Positions 1-9,795 of a stretch of DNA of 64,000 nucleotides are shown here, piece by piece. Positions within the stretch are counted from its first letter, which is position 1; the number at the start of each line of letters is the position of its first letter. The translations under genes were made by a program, and so were the position numbers. Source of the stretch: Methylophilus sp. 13 (lineage in GTDB: Bacteria > Pseudomonadota > Gammaproteobacteria > Burkholderiales > Methylophilaceae). The notes beneath the pieces were generated by a model. The model saw only the letters and a program-made list of their open reading frames with translations, had not been told where the DNA came from and did no database searches. The stretch spans positions 124,001-188,000 of the forward strand of contig NZ_JADKYR010000003.1 in NCBI RefSeq assembly GCF_015354335.1, given 5' to 3'.

Positions 1-1085
1 GCGAGTTAGGCCGTGTGCATGGCGACAAATTTGCCTTGATTACCTCGCGAAAAACCGATGCCGAGCTGGTTCATCTGGCAAATAATTTATGCAAAATTGT
101 GCATAAACCCGTGCTGATTGAAGGACATGAATTGATTCTGGATGCCTATATCGGCATCAGCCTGTTTCCGCGTGATGCAGAAGATGCAGAGCAGCTGGCA
201 CGCAATGCCAACACTGCACTCGCACATGCCAAGCACGGCACCCAACATCCTTATTTATTCTATTGCAAAGAACATACCCGACTGGCCCAAAACCGCTTCA
301 AGCTCGACGTGCAACTGCGCAAAGCCATCAAAAAACAAGAATTCTTTTTGCAGTTTCAACCGATTTTCAGCCTGGGCAAACAACAACCGGTCATCTGCAA
401 TATTGAAGCGCTCATTCGCTGGAAAACCAACAAGGGAGAGGTGGTCTCCCCGGCTGAATTTATCCCCTACGCCGAACAGTCTGGCCTGATTTTACCCATG
501 GGCGAATGGATTATTGCAGAAGCATTCAAGCATTGGGCCAAGCTGGTTAAAGACAGTGGTCATGAGGTGGGCCTTTCAATTAACATCTCCCCGCGGCAAT
601 TCCGTGACCATAGCTTGCCACTCCGCATTGCCGGGCAACTACAACGCTATCACCTGCCGGCCCGCTTGCTGACCCTGGAAATCACCGAAAGTGCCGTCTT
701 TGAACATGAAGAACAGGCGCTGGAAACCTTAAAACAATTCAAGGCTATTGGCGTGCGCCTGTCGCTCGATGATTTTGGTGTAGGCAACTCATCGCTGTTT
801 AAACTCAAACACCTGCCCCTGGATGAACTCAAAATTGACCGTGCCTTTATGATTGATGTACCGGAAAGCAGCGCCGACAGCGAAATTGTCAGCACCATTA
901 TCAAAACAGCCGGCATTCTGGGCTTGTCCGTTGTGGTAGAAGGCATTGAAACCGAAGCGCAGCTTGAGTTTCTACGCAAGATCGGCTGCGATTGCATCCA
1001 GGGCTTTCTGCTGGGCCGCCCGATGGATATACAAGGCATTCCGCCCCTGTTAGTCGCTGCCAAGACACAAACGCTGAGCGCTTAA
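1..1085 (+). CDS. GGDEF-EAL protein, 5' truncated by window edge (c-di-GMP phosphodiesterase)
   Basis: The frame is open from base 3, so the gene begins upstream of the window. The first visible residues end a degenerate GGDEF signature, read as HGDKF at 18-32, so the cyclase domain is probably inactive. A full EAL domain follows: the EAL motif in IEALIRW at 402-422, the DDFGVG motif near 768-785 and VVEGIE near 933-950. These residues coordinate metal and hydrolyse cyclic di-GMP in active EAL enzymes, so phosphodiesterase activity is likely. No membrane segment is visible in the part present. The input domains are unknown because they lie outside the window. Confidence 0.9.
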   Translation, partial: ELGRVHGDKFALITSRKTDAELVHLANNLCKIVHKPVLIEGHELILDAYIGISLFPRDAEDAEQLARNANTALAHAKHGTQHPYLFYCKEHTRLAQNRFKLDVQLRKAIKKQEFFLQFQPIFSLGKQQPVICNIEALIRWKTNKGEVVSPAEFIPYAEQSGLILPMGEWIIAEAFKHWAKLVKDSGHEVGLSINISPRQFRDHSLPLRIAGQLQRYHLPARLLTLEITESAVFEHEEQALETLKQFKAIGVRLSLDDFGVGNSSLFKLKHLPLDELKIDRAFMIDVPESSADSEIVSTIIKTAGILGLSVVVEGIETEAQLEFLRKIGCDCIQGFLLGRPMDIQGIPPLLVAAKTQTLSA

Positions 1086-1109
1086 TCTTTGACGCTGTCA
1101 GCCTAAGGC

Positions 1110-1469
1110 TTAAAACTGCAGTTTGAGCTGTATAGTCACGGCATCACCTTCCCGCACACTCGCCTGCTTGCGAATTTCTGCCTTTAAAAACAAGGCATAG
1201 CGCTTGTGATCAAATGCCGGAAAAATTGAGGTTTGCCACGTCATGGCTGGGGCTGGAATAGATGGGGCGCGGCTGGAAGTGATACTCGCAGTGACCTTGA
1301 CCGCCCCCCAGCCGCGGCGTTTGGTTTGATGGTATTGGCTAAGGGTATGAATTTCGTCAGAGATGTCTGGCGGCAAGCTGACGTAATGCCAGGTGCTTTT
1401 GCTGCCTTGCCAAAGCCTGATCACATCAGTAAACGTATATTCCAGTCCATCCATCACCACCTCACTCAT
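1110..1469 (-). CDS. DUF1905 domain protein
   Basis: A 119-residue protein that fits the DUF1905 family: an N-terminal YTFTDVIRLWQG segment, then WHYVSLPPDISDEI, a WGAVKV strand, a WQTSIFP strand and an EGDAVTIQLKL end. The family is a small beta-barrel of unknown function, sometimes fused to DNA-binding modules. Here it stands alone. A Ser/Pro/Ala-rich stretch (SSRAPSIPAPAM) appears inserted between two core strands. It lies 45 bp downstream of lspA on the same strand and may be read from the same transcript. The ATG at 1469 has a weak upstream GGTGA. Confidence 0.75.
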   Translation of the reverse strand: MSEVVMDGLEYTFTDVIRLWQGSKSTWHYVSLPPDISDEIHTLSQYHQTKRRGWGAVKVTASITSSRAPSIPAPAMTWQTSIFPAFDHKRYALFLKAEIRKQASVREGDAVTIQLKLQF

Positions 1470-1514
1470 CGCAAGTCACCAGGACCCGCGTTCACTAGAC
1501 TGCAGAACGCGGTT

Positions 1515-1994
1515 TCAGGAGGCCGTGGGTTGTTTAAAACTATCCAGCATCAACATGCCCACACCGACGCAAATGGCACTGTCTGCCACATTAAACGCAG
1601 GCCAGGCCCATTGCTGATAATAAAACAGCAAAAAGTCCACCACATAGCCGAGCGTGAGGCGATCATAAAGATTGCCCAAGGCGCCACCCAACACCAGCGC
1701 CAGCCCCAAACAGAATAACTTTTTCTGCGGATGTTTGACCAGCAAATACACCATCACGGCAGAAGCTAGCGTCGAGACCGCGGTGAAAAAGCCATGCTGC
1801 CAGCCACCGGCATTGGCCAAAAAGCTAAAGGCTGCGCCGGTGTTGTGGTAACGCACCAGATCAAAAAAACCGGTGACGGGCAAATGCTCGCCATAGACAA
1901 ACATGCGCTGAATCAGATGCTTGGTGTAGAGATCAAGCGCGATGACAATGGCGCTTAACACCAGCCATGGCAGAGCCGAGCGAACATTAGGCAT
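1515..1994 (-). CDS. lspA: Lipoprotein signal peptidase II
   Basis: Inner-membrane aspartic peptidase that removes the signal peptide of diacylglyceryl-modified prolipoproteins. About 159 residues with four hydrophobic segments. The two catalytic aspartates lie in the conserved GNLYDR and FNVADS motifs. I chose the ATG at 1994, which gives [10 protein letters not shown]. The frame extends to 2018, but the shorter form fits the family and overlaps the ileS stop by 8 bp, a usual arrangement for translational coupling. It is the last core gene of the murJ-ribF-ileS-lspA operon. Confidence 0.96.
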   Translation of the reverse strand: MPNVRSALPWLVLSAIVIALDLYTKHLIQRMFVYGEHLPVTGFFDLVRYHNTGAAFSFLANAGGWQHGFFTAVSTLASAVMVYLLVKHPQKKLFCLGLALVLGGALGNLYDRLTLGYVVDFLLFYYQQWAWPAFNVADSAICVGVGMLMLDSFKQPTAS

Positions 1995-4845
1995 AGTTGC
2001 GCACTTCACCTTTGCCAAACAGGTTGCTTACACAACGGCCGCAGAGGGTCGGGTGCGCGAGATCAATGCCGACATCCGCACGGTAATGCCAGCAGCGGTC
2101 GCACTTCTGGTGTGCGCTCGGCTTTACCAGGATTTTCTGCGCTGACGCATCGGCCACTTTATAGGTGGTCGCGCTGGAGGTGATCATGACAAAGCGTAAG
2201 TCATCCTGCAGGCTACTCAGGGCTTCAAACGCCTCGCTGGCAACATGAAACTCGAGCTCGGCTTGCAATGAAGAACCCACCTTGCCTTCGCCACGCAACA
2301 CTTCAATCTCTTTGGCAGCTTGCGCGCGCAAGGCAATAACAGTTTGCCAGTGCTGTAATTGCGTGTCACTCAAGCCATGGGCAGGCAATGCATACCAGTC
2401 TTCTTCAAACACGGTCGCCACAGCATCCAGTCCCAAGGTCTGCCAGATTTCATCTGCCGTAAAACTCAAAATCGGCGCCATCAAACGCATCATGGCATGC
2501 GTGATGTGATGCAAAGCACTCTGTGCCGCACGGCGTGCATGCGAGGTTTCACCGCTGGTGTATAAACGGTCTTTGAGGATATCAAGGTAAAAACCACCCA
2601 AGTCTTCAGAACAGAAACTCACAAATTTCTGTACGGCCAGATGGAATTCGTATTTGTCGTAATCGGCCAGAATACCCGCTTGCAATTGCTGTGTCAGATG
2701 CAGCGCGTAACGGTCAATTTCCAGCCACTGATCAACGGGCAACAAGTCTTTGCTAGCATCAAAGTCGGCAAGGTTAGAGAGCAAGAAGCGCAAGGTATTG
2801 CGGATACGACGGTAGCCATCGGCCACACGCTTGAGGATCTCGTCACTGATGGTCAGCTCACCTGAGTAGTCGGTTGAGGCCACCCACAAGCGCAAAATAT
2901 CGGCACCATAGGTGTCCATGACCTTTTGCGGGGCAACCACGTTGCCCTTGGACTTGCTCATTTTGTGACCTGCTCCATCCACCACAAAACCATGTGTCAG
3001 CAAGGCTTTGTAAGGCGCATTGCCATCAATGGCGCACCCAGTCAGCAAGCTGGACTGAAACCAGCCACGGTGTTGGTCAGAGCCTTCCAGATACAAGTCA
3101 GCCACAGGCTGGTGTTCAGCCTCACGCTGGTTAGCTGCCGCAGATAGGCTAGCATGATGCGCTGAACGCACCACTGCATAATGCGTGGCGCCAGAGTCAA
3201 ACCACACGTCCAGCGTATCGGTCACTTTTTTGTATTGCTCGGCATTTTCAGGCGCATGCTGCGCGAGGAAAGTCGCGCCATCGAGGCTGAACCAGGCTTC
3301 TATGCCCTGCTGCTCCACCTGTTTGCACACGGTTTCCAGCAACTGCATGGTCTGTGGATGTGGTTCACCAGTTTCTTTATGCACAAAGAACGGCATAGGC
3401 ACACCCCAGTTACGCTGGCGAGAGACGCACCAGTCTGGGCGGTTTTTAATCATGGCCTCCAGGCGTGCACGGCCCCAGCTCGGGAAGAACTGGGTCGCGT
3501 CTACCGCTGTGTTGGCATGTTCACGCAAAGCTTTGCCATCTTTGCCAACAGAGTTCATGCCAATAAACCACTGATGCGTTGCCAATTGCATCAATGGCGT
3601 TTTATGGCGCCAGCAATGCGGGAAGCTGTGGTTTAAACGCGCAGAGGCAAACAGCACGCCGTTTTCCTGCAGTTTAGCCAGAATCACTTTATTCGCATCC
3701 TGGCGGCTCAGGCCACGGATCTCAGCCAGCTCAACCAGTTCACTGCTAAAAAATTTGCCATCGCCACCAATCAAGACGCGTGGCTTCTCGTTAGGGAAAT
3801 TAGCGCGCATGACCAGCCAGTCATCGTTACCGTGCGCAGCGGCCGTATGCACTAGACCTGTACCTGCATCAGTCGTCACGTGGTCACCGGTGATCACCGG
3901 CACCTGGCGGTTGTCGAATGGATGCTGTAGCAACAACCCACGCAAAGCTTCACCTTTGCAACTGGCTAACACAGAACTATTTTCCTCTGCATACCTAGCC
4001 AAGGTCTTTTCAGCCAATTCACGAACCAGGATCAACAATCCTTTGCTGGTGTGGATTAAATCGTACTCGAGTTCAGCATTGACACTCACCGCCTGGTTGG
4101 CAGGTAAGGTCCATGGCGTCGTGGTCCAGATCACGGCATAAACATCACCATTCACTGTTGTACCAAATGCTTTGCTTAACGCAGCGTTGTCCACCACTTT
4201 GAAACCCACATCAATCGCAGGTGAGTTAACGTCCTCATACTCCACCTCGGCTTCAGCCAGCGCAGAACCGCAGTCCACGCACCAGTGCACGGGCTTGGAA
4301 CCCTGGTACAAATAGCCATTCTGGTAGATTTCGCCCAAGGCACGCATGATATCGGCCTCGGTATTAAACGCCATGGTCAGGTATGGGTGATCCCAATCGC
4401 CCAGCACCCCCAGGCGAATAAAGTCTTTTTTCTGCTTCTCGACCTGCTCGGCGGCATAGGCGCGGCACAGCTCGCGGAACTTGGCCGGGTCTATATTTTT
4501 GCCATGGTTTTTCTCGACCACCAACTCAATGGGTAGGCCGTGGCAATCCCAGCCTGGCACATAAGGCGCGTCAAAACCACTCATGGTTTTGGCCTTGATG
4601 ATGATGTCTTTCAGGATTTTATTGACGGCGTGACCAATGTGAATATCGCCGTTGGCATAGGGAGGGCCATCATGCAGGATGAACGCTGGCGCACCTTTGC
4701 GCTTGGCGCGGATACGCTCGTAGACCTTGCGCTCTTGCCAGCTTTTTAACCAGGCGGGTTCGCGCTTGGACAAATCGCCACGCATGGGAAAGCTGGTTTC
4801 GGGTAAATTCAGTTTATATTTTGAATCTTTGCTTTGGTCAGTCAT
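1987..4845 (-). CDS. ileS: Isoleucyl-tRNA synthetase
   Basis: Charges tRNA-Ile with isoleucine and edits mischarged valine. At 952 residues it is the normal bacterial length. The HIGH motif is at residues 69-72 and KMSKS sits about two thirds through the protein, in [10 protein letters not shown]. The CP1 editing domain lies between them. The C-terminal zinc finger is intact, with CDRC and CGRC pairs in the last 45 residues. The gene lies between ribF and lspA, as in many proteobacteria. The 93-bp gap from ribF is filled by part of an inverted repeat (4869-4958). Confidence 0.98.
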   Translation of the reverse strand: MTDQSKDSKYKLNLPETSFPMRGDLSKREPAWLKSWQERKVYERIRAKRKGAPAFILHDGPPYANGDIHIGHAVNKILKDIIIKAKTMSGFDAPYVPGWDCHGLPIELVVEKNHGKNIDPAKFRELCRAYAAEQVEKQKKDFIRLGVLGDWDHPYLTMAFNTEADIMRALGEIYQNGYLYQGSKPVHWCVDCGSALAEAEVEYEDVNSPAIDVGFKVVDNAALSKAFGTTVNGDVYAVIWTTTPWTLPANQAVSVNAELEYDLIHTSKGLLILVRELAEKTLARYAEENSSVLASCKGEALRGLLLQHPFDNRQVPVITGDHVTTDAGTGLVHTAAAHGNDDWLVMRANFPNEKPRVLIGGDGKFFSSELVELAEIRGLSRQDANKVILAKLQENGVLFASARLNHSFPHCWRHKTPLMQLATHQWFIGMNSVGKDGKALREHANTAVDATQFFPSWGRARLEAMIKNRPDWCVSRQRNWGVPMPFFVHKETGEPHPQTMQLLETVCKQVEQQGIEAWFSLDGATFLAQHAPENAEQYKKVTDTLDVWFDSGATHYAVVRSAHHASLSAAANQREAEHQPVADLYLEGSDQHRGWFQSSLLTGCAIDGNAPYKALLTHGFVVDGAGHKMSKSKGNVVAPQKVMDTYGADILRLWVASTDYSGELTISDEILKRVADGYRRIRNTLRFLLSNLADFDASKDLLPVDQWLEIDRYALHLTQQLQAGILADYDKYEFHLAVQKFVSFCSEDLGGFYLDILKDRLYTSGETSHARRAAQSALHHITHAMMRLMAPILSFTADEIWQTLGLDAVATVFEEDWYALPAHGLSDTQLQHWQTVIALRAQAAKEIEVLRGEGKVGSSLQAELEFHVASEAFEALSSLQDDLRFVMITSSATTYKVADASAQKILVKPSAHQKCDRCWHYRADVGIDLAHPTLCGRCVSNLFGKGEVRNYA

Positions 4846-4868
4846 TTAAAATTCTCAAATCGTTTTAA

Positions 4869-4958
4869 CCACAGATAAACACAAAGGCACACAGATATTC
4901 TGCGTCGGCTCCCAGCAATTGCTTGGTTTTTATCTGCGTTATCTGTGTGTATCTGTGG
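4869..4958. repeat. CCACAGAT-type inverted repeat overlapping the ribF 3' end
   Basis: The left arm (4869-4897) begins CCACAGATAAACACA and repeats ACACAGATA. The right arm (about 4931-4958) is an imperfect reverse complement built from the same units, ending ATCTGTGTGTATCTGTGG. The spacer holds TCTGCGTCGGCTCCCAGC. The right arm covers the last six ribF codons and its stop. Sequences of this CCACAGAT/ACACAGAT type are seen as dispersed non-coding repeats in various proteobacteria, which makes a mobile REP-like origin plausible. It may fold in the transcript between ribF and ileS. No copy number can be given from this window. Confidence 0.6.
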
Positions 4959-5841
4959 CAAAATAGTTTTTTGCTGCTGCAGTATCCAGCGCAATTTGCG
5001 CTTTCAGGGCATCCAGTCCGGCAAACTTTTGCTCGTCGCGCAGTTTGTGAAAAAACTGCACATGCACATGTTGATCGTAAAGATCACCATTAAAATCAAA
5101 CACATGCACTTCGAGTTTAAGCTTGGGGATGCCTTCCAGCGTCGGGCGATTGCCCAAATTGGCCACAGCCGGTAAATTGTTCAATTTTACCGCATAAACC
5201 CCTGTCAGTGCAGGCCGTTCGTGGCGCATATGGACATTGGCAGTGGGGAACCCCAGTTGCCGGCCCAGCTTGGCGCCATGGACGACCTTGCCACTGATGC
5301 TGTAAGGCCGTCCCAGCAAGGCCTGCGCTTTGAGCAACTCACCAGCCGCCAGCGCATCGCGCACCAAGGTGCTCGACACACGCTCACCTTGCAGCTGCAC
5401 TTCTGGTAAGGGAATCACATTAAACCCGTGCTCAATCAGGGTTTGCACACTGCCCGCCCGCCTGGAACCAAAACAGAAGTCCTCGCCCACCATCACCACA
5501 TTGGCGTTGAGTTGCTCGCGCAGCACTTGCATAAAAGCGGCTGGACTCTGCCCGGCAAACGCCTGGTTAAAGCGCTGCACATAGACATGCTGCACACCAC
5601 ACTCGGCAAAATACTCCAGCTTTTCGCGCATGGAGGCCAAACGCGCGGGGGCGTTTTGTGGTGTAAAAAATTCACGTGGATGCGGCTCAAAGGTCATGAC
5701 CGCTGGCGTAATCTTGTAGGTTTGCGTGTAGGCAATCAGCTGCCTGAGCAAGGCCTGATGCCCTAAATGCATGCCATCAAAATTACCGATGGCAATCGCC
5801 TGCGGCGTTTGAGCCGCTGGAAAATGACGAAATATTTGCAT
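4939..5841 (-). CDS. ribF: Bifunctional riboflavin kinase / FAD synthetase
   Basis: Converts riboflavin to FMN and then FAD. The 300-residue protein has the N-terminal nucleotidyltransferase motif GNFDGMHLGH at residues 19-28, the SSTLVRDAL segment, and a C-terminal kinase domain with GKVVHGAKLGRQLGFPTAN. The start overlaps the murJ stop by one base (TAATG), which implies coupling. The last residues (ATDTHR and the stop) lie in a dispersed-repeat-like sequence, so the original C-terminus may have been replaced; the catalytic domains are not touched. Confidence 0.97.
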   Translation of the reverse strand: MQIFRHFPAAQTPQAIAIGNFDGMHLGHQALLRQLIAYTQTYKITPAVMTFEPHPREFFTPQNAPARLASMREKLEYFAECGVQHVYVQRFNQAFAGQSPAAFMQVLREQLNANVVMVGEDFCFGSRRAGSVQTLIEHGFNVIPLPEVQLQGERVSSTLVRDALAAGELLKAQALLGRPYSISGKVVHGAKLGRQLGFPTANVHMRHERPALTGVYAVKLNNLPAVANLGNRPTLEGIPKLKLEVHVFDFNGDLYDQHVHVQFFHKLRDEQKFAGLDALKAQIALDTAAAKNYFATDTHR

Positions 5842-7385
5842 TATTTGGCCACCCGCTTCATAAAATGTTGAGGCCTAAAGCCTAGCAAACCTAAGGCTGA
5901 AAAATAAACTGCCATACCCAAAACCACCACGCCCGCGAGATGCAGCATGCGCGTCAAGGCTGGCATGGCTAACCAATCCCCCACCCAACGATCTGTGGCG
6001 TGCAATGCCAAGGCCATCAGGGTGACCGCAACGAGCAGCTTGAACAGAAAGCGGCCCCACCCTGGCTGCGGCTCGAACGCACCACTTTTTTGCAACATAA
6101 CCCACAGCATGGTCGCATTCAGGCAAGCGCCCAAGCCCACGGCCAGCGCCAGCCCGGCATGCTGCAATGAGGTAAACAGCAAAAAGCCCACATTGAGAAT
6201 TTGGGTCATCACCAAGGTAAAAATCGCAATTTTGACCGGTGTTTTGATATTTTGGCGTGCATAAAAGCCAGGGGCCAGCACCTTGACCATAATCAGGCCC
6301 AGCAGGCTCAGGCTATACGCAATCAGGGCGCGCTCGGTTTGCGCCACATCGACCGGTGTGAATTTGCCGTAATAAAATAGACTCGCCACCAATGGTTTGG
6401 ACAGCACGGCCATCGCCACAGCCGCCGGAATGGCCAGCATAAACGTAAGGCGCAAGCCCCAGTCCAGCAATTGCGAAAACTCGGCGCTGGATTTATCCAC
6501 ATGCGCCTTGGATAAGCTGGGCAACAAAATCGTGCCCAATGCCACGCCCAGCACCCCGGTCGGGAACTCCATGAGGCGGTCAGCGTAATACAGCCAGGAC
6601 ACACTGCCTGTGGGCATGAATGAGGCAAAAATGTTATTCAACACAATCGAAATTTGCGCGACAGAAACGCCAAAAATCGCGGGCCCCATGAGCTTAAGGA
6701 TGCGGCGCACGCCTTCATCTTGCAAATTCAGTTCGTAGCGCGGCAACATGCCTATCTGTTGCAGGTAAGGCAGTTGATACAGCAACTGAATAATCCCGCC
6801 GACAAACACGGCCCAAGCCAGTACATACACCGAGTTATGAAAATGCGGGGCAATAAAAATCGCAGCGGTGATAAAACTCAAATTGAGCCAGACGGGCGTA
6901 AATGCGGGCACCTGAAACTTGCTGAAGGCATTCAACACGCCCCCCGCCATCGAAACCAGCGAGATAAACAGGATATAAGGAAAGGTAATGCGCAACAGCT
7001 CCGTGGTGAGTGCGAATTTGGCCGGGTCGCTCACAAACCCAGGCGAGGTCAGCCGCACGATCAGCGGTGCTGCCAGCATGCCCACAATGGTGATTCCGAC
7101 CAGAAACAGGCCCAGCAAACTGGCAACATGGTTGATCAAGGCCCGGGTCGCTTCTGGCGTGCGTTGCTTGCGATATTCGGAAAGGATAGGCACGAAGGCC
7201 TGACTAAACGCCCCTTCGCCCGAGATCCGGCGTAATAGATTAGGAATCTTGAAAGCGACAAAAAAAGCATCGGTGGCCATGCCCGCGCCAAAAATACGGG
7301 CAATCAAGGTGTCACGCACAAATCCCAGCAAGCGCGAAATAAAGGTCATGCCACCCACGGTGGCCAATGCTTTGAGCAAGTTCAT
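5841..7385 (-). CDS. murJ: Lipid II flippase MurJ (MviN)
   Basis: Polytopic inner-membrane flippase that moves the peptidoglycan precursor lipid II across the membrane. The 514-residue length and roughly 14 hydrophobic segments are typical of MurJ. The N-terminus has the conserved SRLLGFVRDTLIARIFGAG, followed by DAFFVAFKIPNLLRRI, which carries the arginines of the MOP-family central cavity. It is first in the operon with ribF, ileS and lspA, and divergent from rpsT across about 208 bp. Confidence 0.97.
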   Translation of the reverse strand: MNLLKALATVGGMTFISRLLGFVRDTLIARIFGAGMATDAFFVAFKIPNLLRRISGEGAFSQAFVPILSEYRKQRTPEATRALINHVASLLGLFLVGITIVGMLAAPLIVRLTSPGFVSDPAKFALTTELLRITFPYILFISLVSMAGGVLNAFSKFQVPAFTPVWLNLSFITAAIFIAPHFHNSVYVLAWAVFVGGIIQLLYQLPYLQQIGMLPRYELNLQDEGVRRILKLMGPAIFGVSVAQISIVLNNIFASFMPTGSVSWLYYADRLMEFPTGVLGVALGTILLPSLSKAHVDKSSAEFSQLLDWGLRLTFMLAIPAAVAMAVLSKPLVASLFYYGKFTPVDVAQTERALIAYSLSLLGLIMVKVLAPGFYARQNIKTPVKIAIFTLVMTQILNVGFLLFTSLQHAGLALAVGLGACLNATMLWVMLQKSGAFEPQPGWGRFLFKLLVAVTLMALALHATDRWVGDWLAMPALTRMLHLAGVVVLGMAVYFSALGLLGFRPQHFMKRVAK

Positions 7386-7515
7386 AAATGGTGGAAATAC
7401 AGGCCCTGGTTTATTTTTTTAAGCGTGAGCCGCTCCCAACGAACGGCTGACTGATTAAAAATTTGGCCGATTTTACCATGCAGGCATCCGCAGTCGAGGA
7501 AAATGCGTTTTTATC

Positions 7516-7544
7516 TTGCAAAAACAAAGCGAAAACAGTATGAT
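7516..7544 (+). promoter_or_regulatory. Sigma-70 promoter of rpsT
   Basis: A TTGCAA -35 box at 7516-7521 and a TATGAT -10 box at 7539-7544 are separated by 17 bp. They lie about 50 bp upstream of the rpsT start, as expected for a ribosomal protein gene. This is pattern matching only. Confidence 0.65.
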
Positions 7545-7593
7545 GCACGGTTTCGTATCACACCCCTTTTGAAAGTTACAGGATAAAACGAAT

Positions 7594-7965
7594 ATGGCAA
7601 ATACCGCACAAGCTCGCAAACGCGCGCGCCAATCCGTCAAAGTTAACGCGCACAACGCTGCGTTACGTTCAACTTTGCGTACTGCGATCAAAAAAGTAAT
7701 CAAAGCGATTCAATCTGGTGACAAAGCTGCTGCTGTGGCTTCTTACCAAGAAAATGTCAGCGTGATCGACCGTATCGCTGACAAAAAAATCATTCACAAA
7801 AACAAAGCTGCTCGTCACAAGAGCCGTTTGACTGCAGCAATCAAAGCATTGTCCGGTGACGCACCTGCAACTTTGGTTTCTGTGAAAAAAGCAGCAGCCC
7901 CTAAAGCCGAAGCTGCACCAGCTAAAAAAGCTGCCAAGCCTCGCGCGAAAAAAGCCGCTGAATAA
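7594..7965 (+). CDS. rpsT: 30S ribosomal protein S20, with long C-terminal tail
   Basis: Binds 16S rRNA in the small subunit body. The first roughly 85 residues are a standard S20: [13 protein letters not shown] start, then helical basic segments with [27 protein letters not shown] split over the second helix. The usual length is about 87 residues, but this protein has 123. The extra C-terminal part is Lys/Ala/Pro-rich ([19 protein letters not shown]), similar in composition to histone H1 tails. An AGG-containing leader (ACAGGATAAAACG) precedes the ATG. A strong terminator follows. Confidence 0.97.
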   Translation: MANTAQARKRARQSVKVNAHNAALRSTLRTAIKKVIKAIQSGDKAAAVASYQENVSVIDRIADKKIIHKNKAARHKSRLTAAIKALSGDAPATLVSVKKAAAPKAEAAPAKKAAKPRAKKAAE

Positions 7966-7990
7966 TTTCAGTAGGGGTGCATACTAAAAA

Positions 7991-8016
7991 AGCCGGACTA
8001 ATGTCCGGCTTTTTTA
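7991..8016 (+). terminator. Rho-independent terminator after rpsT
   Basis: Stem AGCCGGAC/GTCCGGCT with loop TAAT, followed by TTTTTATT. An A-run on the left side could let it act in both directions. Confidence 0.9.
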
Positions 8017-8116
8017 TTGCTTTGATCTATTGATTACGATGATCTAGCGCATTATCCAAACAGCTGTTGCTGTTATGATCACAACTGAAATTGCAATCTT
8101 TGCCCAGGAGAGCCCT

Positions 8117-8581
8117 TTGAGTTTTATTGACAAAAACTTGCTTGAGAATGAAGTGGTGATTTACCGCGCGCAGATGCACTGGATTATTTTCCTGAATACC
8201 TTCATCTACTTATTACTGAGCGTGTTGGCGTGCGCATTTAATCTGCGCTTGGCACAATCCAACCAGCTATTATGGGCGATCAGCCTGCTCGGCTTGTTGC
8301 TGGCCTTGATCAGTGGCATCAGCAGCTATATCCGCTACAAGACCTCTGAATTTGCCATTACCAACAAACGCGTGCTGATCAAGATTGGCTTTATCAGACG
8401 CCACTCGCTGGAAGTATTGCTCCATAAGGTGGAAGGCATAGGCGTCAATCAAAGCATCCTCGGCAGAGTATTCGGCTTTGGGACGATTACCGTCACAGGC
8501 ACAGGCGGCACCAAAGAAACGTTTGACCAAATTGCTGCACCGCTTGAATTTAGAAAACAGGTGCAGGCAAACCTTTCGTAG
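8117..8581 (+). CDS. PH-domain (DUF304, bPH2) membrane protein
   Basis: About 154 residues from the TTG at 8117, which has AGGAG six bases upstream. The frame stays open to an ATG at 8075 without a clear ribosome site. Two membrane helices lie near residues 25-45 and 55-75 (FLNTFIYLLLSVLAC; LLWAISLLGLLLALISG). The bacterial PH domain follows, with YKTSEFAITNKRVLIKIGFIRR, VEGIGVNQSILGRVFGFGTI and VTGTGGTKETF. Such proteins are common small membrane proteins of unknown role. It is flanked by terminators on both sides, so it is a single-gene transcript. Confidence 0.85.
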   Translation: MSFIDKNLLENEVVIYRAQMHWIIFLNTFIYLLLSVLACAFNLRLAQSNQLLWAISLLGLLLALISGISSYIRYKTSEFAITNKRVLIKIGFIRRHSLEVLLHKVEGIGVNQSILGRVFGFGTITVTGTGGTKETFDQIAAPLEFRKQVQANLS

Positions 8582-8600
8582 TCTGCCTGCTTCAGAGACA

Positions 8601-8629
8601 AAAAAGCCCGGATAACCGGGCTTTTTTTG
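8601..8629. terminator. Bidirectional terminator between PH-domain gene and purK
   Basis: Stem AGCCCGG/CCGGGCT with loop ATAA, A-run before and T7 after. The two flanking genes converge on it. Confidence 0.9.
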
Positions 8630-8646
8630 ATGGCGCTGGCAAACAG

Positions 8647-9795
8647 TTATTCACCAATATGTAACTCGCTACGCGCCACTTTAGCGGCATTCAACACAGC
8701 CTGCGCATCATCGCCAATCACCGTGAAATGGCCCATTTTGCGGCCTTTGCGCGGCTCATGCTTGCCATACAAATGCATTTTGAGGTTGCCGTGGGCAAAG
8801 GCTTTATCCCAAGCTGGCTCTACCTGTTTACCACTGTACAGCCAGCTATCGCCCAAGATATTCACCATCACCGCATCGCTATGCAAGCGCGGACTACCCA
8901 ACGCTTGGCCGGTGATCACGCGCACTTGCTGTTCAAACTGATTGGTGACACAGGCATCGATAGTGTAATGGCCGGAGTTATGAGGGCGTGGCGCAATCTC
9001 GTTCACCAGCAACTGGTTGCCCACCACAAAAAACTCAACGCCCAACACGCCGACATAATTGAGCTTGGTCGCCAGTTTTTTGGCGAGCTCTTGCGCATTG
9101 GCTTTGATCACTTCAGAACAGCGCGCCGGGGCGATGCTGACATCAAGAATACCATTCAAATGGCTGTTTTCTGCCGTGGGGAAAGCGGCAATGTGGCCGT
9201 GCGCATCTCGCGCAAGCACAACAGACACTTCCAGGTCCAAAGGCAGCATTTTCTCCAGCACGCAGACTTCTTGCTTAAAGCCCTGAAAGGCAGCGACCGC
9301 TTGCTCACGGTTGGCAACACGCGCCTGACCTTTACCATCGTAACCGAAGCGCGCCACTTTGAGCACGGCAGGATACATCTCGCCACCCGCAGGCAAGTCG
9401 CTCTCCGCCATCACCGGCACAAACGGACCCACCGGCAAGCCAGCTTCTTTAAAGAAGGTTTTTTCTTTCACACGATGCTGGGCAATCGCCACTGCATCCG
9501 CGCTCGGATGCACGACCGTAGATTTAGCCAAGGTAGCCAGCGTCTCGGCCGGCACATTTTCAAATTCGGTAGAGATGGCCTGGCAGGTTTCCGCCATGGT
9601 TTTCAGCGCGGCCGCATCGTCATAGGCTGCACATAAATGCACATCGGCAATCATGCCTGCCGGACTGCTCTGGTCCGGGTCCAGCACGGTGACTTTATAG
9701 CCCATCTCGTGCGCTGCGATCACAAAAAAGCGACCCAGCTGGCCGCCGCCTAACATGCCCAACATGGCAGGAGGTTGAATCACGGATGATGTCAT
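8647..9795 (-). CDS. purK: N5-carboxyaminoimidazole ribonucleotide synthase
   Basis: ATP-grasp enzyme that carboxylates AIR to N5-CAIR in purine synthesis. At 382 residues it is full length. It opens with [20 protein letters not shown], split over the first strand and loop, and carries [14 protein letters not shown] and [16 protein letters not shown], the ATP- and metal-binding parts of PurK. It overlaps purE by four bases (ATGA at 9792-9795), so the two consecutive steps are made together. Confidence 0.97.
   Translation of the reverse strand: MTSSVIQPPAMLGMLGGGQLGRFFVIAAHEMGYKVTVLDPDQSSPAGMIADVHLCAAYDDAAALKTMAETCQAISTEFENVPAETLATLAKSTVVHPSADAVAIAQHRVKEKTFFKEAGLPVGPFVPVMAESDLPAGGEMYPAVLKVARFGYDGKGQARVANREQAVAAFQGFKQEVCVLEKMLPLDLEVSVVLARDAHGHIAAFPTAENSHLNGILDVSIAPARCSEVIKANAQELAKKLATKLNYVGVLGVEFFVVGNQLLVNEIAPRPHNSGHYTIDACVTNQFEQQVRVITGQALGSPRLHSDAVMVNILGDSWLYSGKQVEPAWDKAFAHGNLKMHLYGKHEPRKGRKMGHFTVIGDDAQAVLNAAKVARSELHIGE

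Noticed and set aside
8728-9636. 302-codon plus-strand frame opposite purK
   Set aside because: Shadow of purK with low-complexity His/Arg-rich product.
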